The notes beneath the pieces were generated by a model. That model made no database searches. It was not told the DNA's origin and saw only the letters and a list, made by a program, of their open reading frames with translations. A program made the position numbers and the translations under genes. 64,000 nucleotides of DNA from Sebastes aleutianus (taxonomy: Eukaryota > Chordata > Actinopteri > Perciformes > Sebastidae): contig CAKAKS010000068.1 in assembly GCA_916700875.1 (NCBI GenBank), forward strand, positions 30,436,028-30,500,027. The letters are read 5' to 3'. Positions 31,213 through 45,200 of this stretch are shown here, piece by piece (the stretch's first letter is position 1; each line of letters starts with the position of its first letter).

Positions 31213-31364
31213 TCACAGGAAGGGCTCGATGTCCATCTCCACGGCCGAGCAGGGCATCGTCAGCTCGAAGCGGTTGATGACGTCCGGGTGGAGGACCCCG
31301 AGACGTCCAACGCTCTTTCCACGGACGAAGATCTCTGCACAGCGACCGGGGAAAAAGGTGGAAT
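31213..31364 (-). CDS. farsb: farsb exon 17 (residues 540-589 and stop)
   Basis: TTTTTTCTCTTAG acceptor; begins STFFPGRCAEIF, ends MDIEPFL and TGA. Confidence 0.96.
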
Positions 31365-34300
31365 CTAAGAGAAAAAAGAAAACTAGAATTACCACCGTGT
31401 CGTTGTTAACACCACTTTCTCCTGTTAGACATTTCTGTGGAATTGTCATAATTAGCATATGAATCCTTGAGTTATTCTTGAGTTTTGTGAGGTCAGTGAT
31501 CTTTGACCACCAAAACCTAATCAGTTCATACTTTAATCCAAGTGGACGTTTGTGCCAGATATAATGAAATTCCCTTCAGGCGTTCCTGAGATATCGGAGA
31601 AAGTGTCGGATGGACGGCCACGGCTGTCGCCAGCACGGAGGCATAAAAAGAGAGAAAAATATGGTGAAAAGTGAATCATTACTTTAAGTGAGAAGTGGAT
31701 TTTAGGGTATATCATTATCATATATCATTGAGTGGATAACACCTACACCTGACACCTTCTCTGCCCAGACTGTCTAGGCATTCACATCCTTTTGTAGCTT
31801 CCTTTTTAAAAACAACTATCACCTCCACAAGCTTGTTTGCAATCTGTTTGTTTCCTGACAAACTATTTCTGACCAGTGTGTTACTACCTAACACGCCATC
31901 TGTTTGATCTGCGTGCTTCTTGGATCATGTTTCTGCCACTATATTGTTGCAACATGCACACTTTAAAAAGGTTCTGTAAACGGGATTCAGAGCATTAAAG
32001 GCAAGGTGGGCGATCTTGAGAAACTAACAAGAGTACACTAGAGTTTGAAAAATTATCCAGCTGAAAAAATGAGCCTGGTGTTGCCAACTCTTTTCCAATG
32101 AAAGTAGCTAGCAGCATCGCAGGCAGGAAGGTAGCCCGTCTAATTGTTAAATTTGGGCCTAATAAAATGATTTGATGGGCTTATTACAGTCCTGCGACAG
32201 CCACAGATAACGGATTTTAATTCTTTTTTTTGTCAGAGCATTTGATTTATTGATTGCCGTCGGGATGAATTTCAACTAAAATCCTCTCTCCCTCTCTGTG
32301 TGTGGTAATCAGAGTTTCTCTGAGCTTTGTTTACGTAGCCGTCTGGCCGCTCATGTATTTTAGTGCCTATGAGTCTCTCTGTTGTGTCTCACTGGCTAAC
32401 TAATCGCCACCACTCTGCACTGTGCTCATACTGCGCAAACCAAGGCGTTGTTGCGGAAGTGTAGCGCCCACCCTCTGGTTCCCCCTCCGAATGCTTCGAA
32501 GCATCGGCCGTTGCCATGGTAACCGACTTCCAAATCAGTATTCAAATGGTTTTTTTTTATAAATATGTAATAATAATGTATAAATCCCAAAATAGCCTAT
32601 GAAATAAGGAATAACCCCACAAGAGTATTCATTATTCATATTCAACATTAATTATTAGTGGTTATTCTCAGACAGATATTGCTGTTTGTTATGTGTAGAG
32701 GTGCGTGTGTGTACAGTAGTGCGGCAGCAGCGTTGTTCCGAAGCTTCAAATACCTTTGGATATTTCTAACCAAAGCTTCGCAGCCAAAAAAAATGGTATT
32801 CGGGCGTCAGTTTGTCGCTTCATGTCACCGGCTTCCATTGAAAATGGAGCCTGTTGTTGTGTCGTTCGTAGTGTGAACAGTGTTTTTTGAACATCATATC
32901 ACAGAGATCATGAGTCAATCACCGTGTGGGCGGTACTGTGCTGCCTCTCTTGTTCCTTGATTTTCTCTTGATGATAATTTGTTCACCCACATTGGTCATT
33001 AATGATCAGCAGTTATCAGTGTTTATCCTCCTCCTGATTCTAATCTGATGGTCCAGTACAGTATGTTATGTCAGCGTCAGCCTCCGTCGACAGCGGGGGG
33101 GGGGGGAAACACGCTCGTCAATGTGAGACGATCACTTTGTTCAAAAACACTGACATGCAAACAAAACGAGACAGAAAGACGGACTTGTCAGAGACTTAAC
33201 AAGATACAGGGGTTGCCATGACAACGGCATCCACACACACACACACACACACACCGAGACATGGCATTCTCCCACAGTGCACTGCTTCTTCCCACGCTGC
33301 CTTGCTAATGGGTTCCAGAGCCCACTGCTTAGATGTTCACTCATCACTATGGATGAAGGCTTACAAAGCACATGGGCTGTACTTTCAAACATGTGTGTGT
33401 GTGTTTCTGTGTGTGTGTGTATGTGTGTGTGTGTGTGTGTGAAACTCTACCATTTATATTTCAGTCGCCTGTTCTGTGTCTGTTGGGTGTATTAAAGTCG
33501 GCAGAATGTGCTTGCGTCGGTTCACGCGTCATCTACTTGTACGGTGCGCGGGATGCCATGGCAACTATATAAATAGCTCTGGTACATCTTAAATAACCAA
33601 TCAGTCAATGAAAATCCTACACTTGAGCCAGGCCACTTCCCGCCCACTCTCCTCCAACTTTCAGCAAAGCTCTCGGTGGAAAGGAGAGTCAGACGGTTGC
33701 ATCAGATAACCAATGGAACTGGCTGATGTTGCCATCGGATTTACTACCATTTTAGACAACTGGACTGAAAATACACACAGGTTTTTACTGGAGCAACGAA
33801 AACCTGCCTCGTCCTGCATTATTAACACACCTACACTGATTACTAGTATCGGTGACTTTCATGGATGATTAGTATGAATGAATGTTGAATTTCAGGGTCT
33901 TGTTTTTAAGGCTTTTCAGCTGCTAAAACGCTGAAATGTCACCACAATTTAAGGATGATTCCAGTTTAATTCCAGGTCTTGTTTTCATAGTTTTGGCCAT
34001 CCTTTACTGTACATTGGTTATGATAACATCGTGCTCACCAAAGTAATCGCTAAGATATGGCAAAGTTCAATGTGGAAAACAACACAAGCAGTCAGACGAT
34101 CAGGTAAAGAATAAGGCTAGGCGATATTCTATATTTTTGTTATCGTCAACAAATCCCATGAAAAGACCAAAACCAACAATGTGTCCGTCGCTCAATATTT
34201 TCCGACTTCCCCAGCGTGTCTCCGTCTCTCAGCACCGAGCCCATTCACATCTACTGAAGCAACACGTTCTCATCCCAACTCGTCACATACTGACGCTTTG

Positions 34301-37300
34301 TCAGACCCCTTAGCGTCACTTCTGCATCGCCGTAAACACGTGACACTTAATGTTGTGAATCAAACAAAAACACTCGCTTAGGTTCAGGCAACAAAACCAC
34401 GTTGTTAGGTTTAGGAAAGAACCACATGGTTGGGCTTAAAACTACTACGTTTGCACAGTGAAAACAACTTCCAACCGCCCTGTTTCTTTTGCTCTTTAAA
34501 CTACGTCACCACAGTCACTTTCCCTGAGCGTTTAATATCGACATGGATGGGTTTACGTTGTAGTTAATGGAAAACCTGATGCTTCTCATACCGACGCTAA
34601 AGGGTGCCTTGTGCATCGGTATAACGCTGACGGCCATGACAAAGCGTCGGTATTTGACGCCCTGGGAATGAAAACGAGCTGACTGAAGACATACAAGTCA
34701 GGAATATTTAGTGTAATTATAAAAAATGACTCAACAACTGTAGTTGTTAAGAACATTACTCAAACAAGAGGAAATAGTGCATTTGTTGGGGACTATTTTC
34801 AGCTGCTGCTCTAGTAAGTATTTACAGCAGCAGTTAGCCGTATGTGGGATTGAGTCAAAATAAACTATAGTGTGTTCATGGTAATGAAGGAACATGTGAC
34901 CTGGTGCAACAGTGTGGCTCACTGATCTGTTTTTAATAGTTTCTGGGCAACAATGGAGCTCTACGGCACAAAGGAATGAGACATATCAGGCTTTGGATAC
35001 ACAGATGATACTTGTTAGTCGGTTCAATTCATTTTGGTTTTGGTCATTTCATGGGATTTGTTGTCAATTAGAAAAATACATCAGTAATACACTTGGTGAG
35101 TGCAATGTCATTATTTTTTGGTTCACTCTCAAACAAAAGCTCTTTCTGCTGCCTCCAAGTGGCCAAAAAAAATCAGTAATTGCAGGTTTAATTAATCAAA
35201 ACAAAGACACATATGGGCCAAACATTTAAGGTCAATTACTGAACAAAAAATAAGAGTCAACATGGTCTCTCTTTCCTGACAGAGGGCCAAGACTTTGCAT
35301 TGGACGCAGTTGTTAAGTGAAACACGGGCATCTGTCTCTTAAGTGGTTTCTTCCTCCACTTCGGATCCCCTGACTCGTTATTTCATCCCTTTCCCCCGCT
35401 GAGTGGAGGAAACTCAGCTGACAGGTATTCCCTCAGCCCCTCGCTCTCTCTCTGTGCTGAAAGTGATGGTGAGTTAGCTGTGTGATCGACACATCCTGAG
35501 GGTGTGTGTCTGCGTCAGGTGAGCTCTTAGACTGGGTCGTGACCTTGTAATGGGGTTAAGGACACGCTGACATATGTGGGGGGGGCTAATGGTGCACAAA
35601 GTGTGGAAAAAAGCAACAGAGAAGAGCGTCCAGTGTGCTGTGCATTACTGTGAGAGCATGTCCATTTCAGCTCCCCCTTTAAGTGTGTCTGCGCCTGTCA
35701 GATGGACAGTCTAAAGCACCCGTGGGTGGGTGTTGTATGTGCCAGTCTCGGTGCTCAGCACTGCAGTGGGTGACGTGACTCCCATGCACTCTCCCACACT
35801 GCAGACTCTACACGCTCTCATACCCTTTCTTGCTTACGCCTCCAGCCGTCGCTCTGTCGCCCCCCACCCCCCTCCTCCCTCTAGTCTCATCTCATCCCTT
35901 CTTCTTCCGCTCCCCTGTCAGCCTCCCCTTCTCCTCTCTGCTCTCATTCACTGATACTTGAGCCCATTGATTTGCAGTCTGAATGGGCCAACAGAGGAGA
36001 TATCCTGCAGTGTGACCTTGGAGCATGCGAGGCAAGGGGAGAGGTGGGTGGAGAGGTAGATAGGATGGAGTGAGAGAGAGACAAAGTCTGGAAAGAGGAA
36101 GGCGAGGAATACAAAACTCAAATGATGTATGAGAGTCTCTCTGGGAAAATGAAAGGAAGGCCAGCGCAGACCCTTCAATCGAACCTTTGTGATTACTAAT
36201 CTCGCAGGAACGGATCAGATGCATCAGAAAGATGAAACCCAACTGAGTAACACATTTATCTGCCAAGTATTATTGTGCCAGTCACATGTCAACACGGGTT
36301 AATGTAACTCTGCTATGACCAAATAATAAAATAAACTTGCTCTCTACAGTTTACAGGAATGTAAGTGTCCAAAACAGCCTTTCAGAGTAAAGCTCATCTG
36401 AAGTTTACAGACTTGTGAGCGCTGACGCAACATGACTGACTGACCAGAATCCATCATGATGACTTGAAGGAGAAAAACTTTGAAAATGTGCAATCTGAAG
36501 ATCTTTTCAGACCAAACGCGAATAATTCGTGCAAATAAATCGCACAGCAATTTAAAAAATCAAACCCATCAATCTCTATGACTTTTCGCAATGCAGTGTT
36601 TTAATTTCTGTGAATTTCAGATGCCAATAAAAACAAACAAACCAATAAACTAAATGAGTTTTGCTCACAGGATCAATAGATTTATTTGGACGTCAATGCC
36701 ATTAATTCTGTTTATGGAGCGGACTGCTGCTAGACCGCCCCGCTACAGGTAGCGTGCCAACCGGCAAGCCGCTCTCTGTATCTTCAGATATTAATAATTA
36801 TAATTACAATGTCAATGTTATGAATGAACATTCAGTGCTTCAAACTATCCTGTGCAGCCCTAATTATTATTATTATTAGCCTATTGTTATTACCATCAAA
36901 TGGACGCATATGAACTCACTGTCTTTCCTTGAGAAAGCCACAGAGCTCTGGAGGTAAGCTGTTTATTATAAACTGACTATTAATCCTTGTATTAAAGGTC
37001 ATGCATCACATATTATAAACACATAGGCTACATATGATCCAGTCCAGTCATGAATGATGAAAACCAGTGCAATAAGCTCAGCATTTACACCCGTTACAAT
37101 AACATGCTTCATAAGAACTGTGACCACGTTGTAACTTTTCTACACAGACCTGCACACTTGGAATAATAACAAGCCTGTCTCCATGGGGGAAAGGGTTGAG
37201 GGTGGGTTTATTATATTAAAAACAACTTACATTTTTGGTGGAATGCATGGAACCTGAATATTTGTGTTCGTCTTGTTGTGAACGGTTTGAACGCGAAAAA

Positions 37301-40300
37301 TCAGCAATAAATATTTAGCATTTTTGTTTAGTTTTCGTCCCCGACTTTACTCTGATGAATTTCATTATTAGAGACACAGTGAAGTTGTCTGAAAGGAGTT
37401 CCCACAACCCATGAACCACCAGTACTGATATGAATGAGCTATCCAGATTTTTTAGGGTAAGGTGACTCAACTGGTGATATTGAAGGTAAAAGACAAATTG
37501 GGCCGGAGGTTATTTAAGTCGGAGCCCATGAAGTACGTCTTTTTAAAGTGGTTTCTATATCAAAGTATCAAATGAAACCGTTGTATACAACAAGTTATCA
37601 AGCACGTTCTACCATAACCCTGTAAAGCTATCCATTTGTATACTTCCCTGATTTTCTCCTGTCCGGACTAAAACCTCTTAAAACTCTAACATTTTAAAGT
37701 GATGTTCCACAACTGTCACGACCAGTTGGCACCTTGAAAGCTGCAGCGATGTGATGGCATTATTTTTAATGGGAAAAAGAGAGGACCTTTTTATCATTAA
37801 TTACTTTTTACGACATTTTGTCATTAAAAGTATGTTGTGTTGGTTCCTGGAGGCTGGAGACCTGTGAGCTATGCACAGTTTTATAAATGATTTATGATCT
37901 CTAATCACACTCACAGTCGGACTTTATTAGATATAAGTGGTCAATTAGTTAAAGGCTTCAGAAATAACGTATAAGTGACATTTACGTGATGTTAGCATCA
38001 GTAGTTTAGTGATAGCTTGTTACAGAGAAACAGAGACAATACCAGACAGCATCATATGCGACCAGAGAAGAGGGGAAAGAGGTATAACTGAGTGTGTTTT
38101 AGGTCTTTATGATGCTGCGTAAAAGTCTTATTTAATGATAGTGTAACTGGTTAAGTGAATAAAATATCCAAACATTTGGACAATCATTTCTCCACTGCCT
38201 GAGCAGATCAGACTAAAGTATTATTATTTACTATACCGGATTGTAAAAGCTCAGATTATCAATTTACTCAACTTTTAAATCAAAGTATGTTGAAAAATAA
38301 ATGTGTAAAGGGATAAATAGCTAATCATTTATTTCAAAATTAAAAGATCCTTATAATATAATAACTAATTATAGCCCAGACGATACCGGATAAAAAAAAA
38401 AAATCAGCTAAAGATATATCGGCTAAAAAAAAGTTCATACATAAATAATCTTGAAATAAATTCATTGTGATGAGGATACACACTGAGCTGGACATTTTAC
38501 AGCTGTAAAATCAACAAAATCAGTCAGTGCTCTTTGTTTATTTGTTCACCAGCTTGGCGAGTAAATAAACATGTTCTAAATCATGTGGGTTAAAATCACT
38601 GAGGTGTTCTCCTCCCAGTATAAATCCAGTCTCAACATATTTACCACCAACTCCAGCTCTTCAGTTTATTCCTATAGACCCGATTGTTGGTTTCCATCCC
38701 CCCCTCCCTCTCAAGGCTTCTTACCGTCTGCAGCCTGGATGTGGTAGCCGTCCCCGCGGGCCGACTTCACCTCCAGCAGTTGCATGGTTCGGTCCAGCAG
38801 GCCGTGGATCACCTCGAAGCCCGGGCTCTTGTTGTAGTAAACGGCACAGAAACGCCGGCTGTTCCTCGCTCCGACATCTGGTTGGTGTGAAGAGGGGGAG
38901 GGAGCGTTAGTGAGAACAGAGATATACAGAGATATACCAGTAACTTACCAATAAATCATGTCAATATTAGGTGTTTTATTTAAAATACATCGGGCAGTAA
39001 GTAGAGCTGGGACGATACACTTATCGCCCGATTCGATACTATCGCAATACTTGGGTGCCGATTTTTTGTTAACTTTTTCTAACACTAGATCATCGGAAAG
39101 AGTTAAATCAAACACTTCTGGGGACTTTTACTTTGGAAAATATCTAAATTGATGGAAGAAATGTTTTATTTTCAGCATGTATGCAGTCAAAGATGTCCTG
39201 AAGTTAAATATATCAGTCATTGTCAGGAATTAGTTATTTAATTATTAATAAGTAAGTAAGTTAATTAAGTTAATTAAAAATCAAAGAATAAAAGACATTT
39301 CTCTCACAATTTAGTTAAGTAATAAGTTATAAGGGACATGTAACATGTTTTATATGTCTGGTGAATATAATCCTATCAATTTTATTTCCATATATGTATT
39401 GTGTATAAACTGTACCGTTTCTTAACATCTATCTTATTTTGAAAACCGGACCTAGTCGCACATGTATATTAACTTTGCCAAGTCCGTTGCTAGCTCCCCC
39501 CGTCAAGTGTCATATATTATGAAAATAACCATAATTTTTTTAATATTTATAAAAAATAAATAAAGTCTACAATGGTCGTCTCAAACTCTTTACTAAAATT
39601 TATAATAAGACACTTTGTTCAGATTTCTCACAAGTATTTACATTTAATCATTGTAAGCAACAATTCCAACAGAATCAGCATCCTGGTATGTAAATAATGT
39701 TTCAGACACTTTTCCAGCCCAACAAAGAAAAAACAGAGTACTATCAGCATCAGCATCTGTATAAAACATATCAGTGAGGCAACAGCGTTTCTCCAGTTTT
39801 AAAGGTGTGTGTGGTACGGCGTGTCACGTGTTTCCTACCTTTGGTCTCGTCCTTCAGCACCACGTCAGATATCTCAAACAGTTTGAGGGGAAGAGGCATC
39901 TTCCTGTTGGCAGCGATGGTTTTCAGCAGGCCTGGCAGCAAGGTGGTGCGCGCCACCTGGTGGTGACAAACAGTGATGAAGATGGATACACAGCTACAAT
40001 CTTTCAGAGAGGATCGCCCTCTTCTGGAGAAATAACACTACAGCTTATGAGCGTGAGGGAACACCTTCTGTATCAATGTGTTTCTGGTCGTTTTTAACAC
40101 TTTTCAGAACATTCTGACATGAATGTATATTTTATGAAATCAGGATTTTTTCAGGAGTTTTAATGGCACATAATGTCATTTTTACTGAGAACAAATTAGT
40201 ATAATTTTCTTAATGTAATGTCAACATTTTCAAATGTGTTTGCGTAAAAAAAAATATTTCAACATCCAAGTTATGTCACTGGATATTGTTTGCCATGCAT

Positions 40301-42198
40301 CCTAATCTGCAAGCATACTAGTTTGAAGCTAGAAGATTGGTTTCACTTCTGTACTGACAGAAACAGTTAGCAAGGTGATTTTTCAGATGGCACAGAAATA
40401 CCTTAAAGTGTCCTCTAAGCACACAGAATATAATACAACTTTACCCCCAAGTATGGGCAATATGAACATTAAATAGCCCCTCCATTTAAAGCATTGTAGA
40501 GTTTAATTTACACAATCTCTATTTTTATTTTCTCCTTTACCTGGAACTCAGCTGTCTTGGGGTTGGCGATATGAACCGCCCCGGTCTCTGAGATCTTCTT
40601 TCCAATCTTGTCTGCTATATCCTCTGCAGAACACTACAGGAAAAGAGAAATTGTTAAGCAAGGTGATGTAACTTTGTGGCTACAAGTGACGGGTTAAGGG
40701 ATAATGCTAAATGCTACTGTACTGTAACAGTCATAAAGTTAGCGAGCTGACTCAGTAATACCTGTTACAGCAGCTACAACAGGATTTACCCAAAGTTTGA
40801 AAGCATTAGCTAACATTAGCCACTATAAGTTACAGGTCATACCATGCCAAACAAGGCTGTAGCAGCAAAACCCCCGAGGGTGCATTTTACTGCTTATGAA
40901 TTCAGCTTTTCATTTATAAGATGAAGAGTGTGTTATTTCTTCTCTCAAGAGATGCACGTCTTGGTGTCTTTTCCTTACTAGGGCAAAGTTGAGGGCCTCC
41001 GTGAATCCAGCAGCAGCCAGGTCTTGTCTCAACAGCTCCGTCAGTTTATTCAGTTGGAACTGTAAACAAATAGATCAAATACATAAGAACACACACCGTG
41101 TTTGAGGAGAGATAACGATGATATTTGGTTAGACACAGAAGAAAACAGGCACCTGATTGGCTATGGTGTAGGTGCGTGGTGTGGTGTAGGGGATGTTGTT
41201 GAAGCCATAGGCCATGGCGGCGTCCTCCATGATGTCACAGGCGTGGATGACGTCTGAGCGCGTGGGCGGGATCTCCACCTCGATCTCATCGCCGACACCT
41301 GTAGCCTGCGAGCGCAGACACATTTTGGTCAGCAGCTGGGCGATTTTCTCAGTTGACTCGCTGTCGGGAGAAAACAAACAAACAAACACACACTGCTCAT
41401 TAAAAAGTCAAGTTTCTGCAGCAAATACTCTAATGTGTGAAGTTTATCTTTGTTGACATATTCTCAGAGAGGTGTTGAATCAACAACGTGGTAGTGATAC
41501 TGAATTAGACTGCAATATATGGAAAGGTGTTTCTAATATTCTGTCCTCCTCATATAAAAATGAACATTACAAGCTTCATGAAGAAAAGACTTGCTGCAGG
41601 GCTGCTGTTCTAGACGGCGTTAGATAGTTCAGGTAAGGTGTTCCTAATCAAACTGGTAAGTCTGTGAATTTGAATGTTGATGCAAAACTTGTGACAAATG
41701 CAAAATGAAATGCATCTTAAGCATTTACCTGGAGACACTTTCCATATATTTTACTTTTATCTTGTACTATTATACAGAGAAGGTCTGACTCACTTGATGC
41801 CAACTTTTCGGTTGATGAACCCGCTGGACAACTTCTCCTTCCTGTAAGCCAGCTCCTAAACAACAAACCAGGAAACAAAATCAGAGAATTAGGACGCAGT
41901 AGAAGAAATTCATGTCACATTAAAGTAGCAATATGCAACGTTTCCCCCCCCTAGCGTTTCGCAAAGTCTGTCGTAAAGACGACCGGATCACTTTCTGTTT
42001 CCCTCAGAGCCGACTACTAATAATAATTTTAGCGACTTATTCAGACTATCTGAGGAAAAAGCAAGAAATATATTCAAATATATTGCAATTCATTCCCAAT
42101 GCTGCTCAGAGTAATCACAGTCCACAGCTCTTCTGCCAACAGCATGCCGTGTGCAAGCAGTCTCTCCCTCGCTGCAACCGATACAACCACTAAGCTAT

Positions 42199-42239
<41 letters not shown>

Positions 42240-45200
42240 TTATTTATATCTCAGAGTGATCATTGAGGGCAGGCCCTCATTTACAATGATGCCGAGTTAA
42301 AAAACAGTCAGATAAACAAAACAAAGCTAAACAATTGCAAATGAATGTGCGATGACGTTACCAATATGCAAATGACCGTATGATGTCATCTGCAGACTTT
42401 TAGAGTTAGTGCTAGCTACTTTCATTGGATAAGAGTTGGCAACACTGAGCAGGACACACTGTAGTTTGTTTCCACGGCTTAGTGCTGTAAATTAGCCTTG
42501 ATTTTCCCAGGAGATCGGGACCTGGTGGCAGCCAGAAGTGCATAGGGAAAGCGAGGCTTAAAGGAACCAATCTAAACTCTGATGATGTCATTATTCTATA
42601 GCCATTACATTGTGCAATCAGCATTTACTTCATAATGATAAATTAAAGCAAATAGCTTGTCTACTGCCACTTAAACAAAGGACACAGCACAAGATGATTG
42701 TAGTGAATACATTACTGGGTATTTGCAGGTCTTGCCGTCAGGGTACACCACCTCGGCCTCCTCCACCCTGAGAGAGCAAGAAACAGAAGAAAATATCACC
42801 CTCACTGTAATACTCAAAGTACAAATACACAAAGCTATGAATTGTGGGTAATTCCCTCAGGCAAAGTATGCAGAAATGCGGACTTACAGAAAATGTGCAT
42901 AAAGGGCTCAAAGTTTCTGCGAGAGAGCCCTGAATCACTTCACGATTTGACAGTGGGAAAGCCCTAAACCCTCACGGACTTTGCAGAAATGCACCTCCAA
43001 GTCTGTGAGTCTGTGAGTCTGTGAGTCTGTGAGTCTGTGAGTCTGTGAGTCTGTGAGTCTGTGAGTCTGTGAGTGTGGACATTGGGATTGGGCCTTCCAG
43101 TTATTGTCCGTCTCCATGGAGATGACAAGCTGGTATTTGAGCCAGATTCGTGACTTACGTGAAAGGCTGTGAACAATACTCGCTGAACATGGTCACCATC
43201 ATGTCCAACACGGTCTTTGCCTGGAGAGAACAAGAGAAGAAGAGTTGAAGTCAGTTTTCCTTGATAACACTGACCGAACAACAGATTAATGGGATTTCTC
43301 CTCTCAGCCGTACCTTGGTCAGGTCTGTGGCCGTGCACTCAACAAAGACGTTCTTTGTCTTTAGGGTGATTTTTGTATGATCACCTGGAAAACAAAAAAC
43401 ATGTTTAATATTATGAGACTGACATTTCTGTCAGTCAGATGTTTCCAAACTCACAAGCTTAGAAAAATACTGATAAAGTATCCATTGTGTGTAACAGAGG
43501 TAGATATGAAGGCAGACACACGAAGACAGAGACAGAACTCACCATTGATGATAGGAGGCATGGACAGCACGATGCTGTTGCTGTCGTAGATGACGGGGTA
43601 CACAGGCTTGTCTTCAATGATGTGGAGGAAATGCTTCAGGTGGCTGTCTGACTGTGTGAGTCAGAAGAATAACAACAGGTTAGCGCCTCTCAATAAGACA
43701 AAACTGTTCTTCTAACCAACGTCCAGCCAGTGAGCTGCTCACCTTGTAGAGGCTCATGAGCTGGGTGGCGGTGTACTCTTTGGTCTGGTTGAGCGGTTTG
43801 AAGCTGATGTCTCCAGGAGGTTTGGCTGTGTATGTGAAAGGACCAGAGATGGTGTCCAGGTCATGGGTCCCGATGGCCACCAGGCTCCTCTTCCTGCACA
43901 AACATGGTTATAGGAGGGATTTGAGAGGACATCACTTAGCAGAAGGTGACAGAAGGAATTCCACGTATGCAGCTGCACTTGATGTGTAAGAGCTAATCTG
44001 ACCTGCAGATGTTTTGGTGGAGTTTATCCTGCAGCTCGATGAAGCTGTCATAGCGCTCCTGAGTGAAGGTGATGTTCCTCAACACTGCTGCCACAGCATG
44101 GGGTCGCACTGCCGCCGTCTGCACAGAACAAACATATTAACTGTGGTTACCACGGTAATAATACACACATTTATTTGATTCATAAACCAAACTAATGATA
44201 GCTTCTTCAGGCCACTAAAAAAAAAATGATCAATGTTACCACCCACCTCTTTAGTAATAATCAGCTTCTGAGGCTCCCCACTGAGCGGGCTAACACGTCT
44301 GTAGCGAGGTGCTTCCAACCTGCAACACAAATACAATCTCTGTAGCAACAGCGAAGCAAGTCTGCAAGCATCACACACATAATTGAGTATTTTAACAAGC
44401 CTGACACAACCGAAAAAACACACCTTAATCCTCAAGAATGCTTAAATATCAAAACATAGTCAAACATTTTACTCCTTAAAAGGGATAGTATGACGGTCGG
44501 CACGCCCCCAGTTTGGAGAAGCTGACAGGAGTTACTGCACGGAAGCAAAGCAATGTAGTGCTGTGGACTATTATTGTTGGCGGGGACCTGGAACGGTTAT
44601 CTATGCTCTCGCCAAAGCAATCAGAAAAAAAGGTAAGGTAAAGCATGAAAATATTCTAAATGTAGCAGATTCGAACTATCCCTTTAAACACATCCATCCT
44701 CCTGACTTTGGAAAAGGGTGCTGAATTACGCCGTCATACTTCTCTGTTGTTACCAATGAATGAAGTGACCATGTTGTCCTTCAGTTTAATTGTAGCAACC
44801 ACAGCAGTATGCCAGATCTATACAGGATACCACTCACTTATTCTTGAAGACCTGCAGCCCACGGACCAGCCCCTCCAGACACAGCAGGTCGTAGCGGTTA
44901 GCTGGTACATCGATCTTGTACAGGATGATGTCAGACGCTCCCGATGCCTTGGAGTCACCCTGCTCTCGGCTGATTAATTCCTTCTCTGAGGTCTGGAATA
45001 AGGTCAGAACAAAGTTCACTGGTTAGATGTCATATAGCTCAAGGATGTTTTTGACACAAAATGTACAAGCAGACCTTTCTCACATTGAGCAATGGGATTT
45101 GTCAAACACAGGTGAAATGGGTTTTCTTTTGATTATCTATTTATTTACTTTACATTTGCTCCTATATGTCAAATTGTATATGAGAAAAGTCTATTGTAAT

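Larger units (their letters stand above)
31365..38724 (-). other. farsb intron 16 (7.4 kb)
   Basis: The longest farsb intron. Besides the elements listed separately it contains a G run (33097-33106), a CA run (33231-33254), a TG run (33391-33441), a CT-rich/AG-rich pair (35860-35940, 36030-36090) and AT-rich unique sequence from 36300 to 38600. No further farsb-like exon was found. Confidence 0.8.

Noticed and set aside
30000..38877. In-frame fusion of farsb exon 16 to the eEF1B-like exon
   Set aside because: farsb exon 16 ends one base into a codon, but the eEF1B-like frame needs two preceding bases at its acceptor, so the join would be out of frame.
42935..43117. Repeated TDSQTHRL peptide on minus
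   Set aside because: Translation of the CTGTGAGT minisatellite in a farsb intron.
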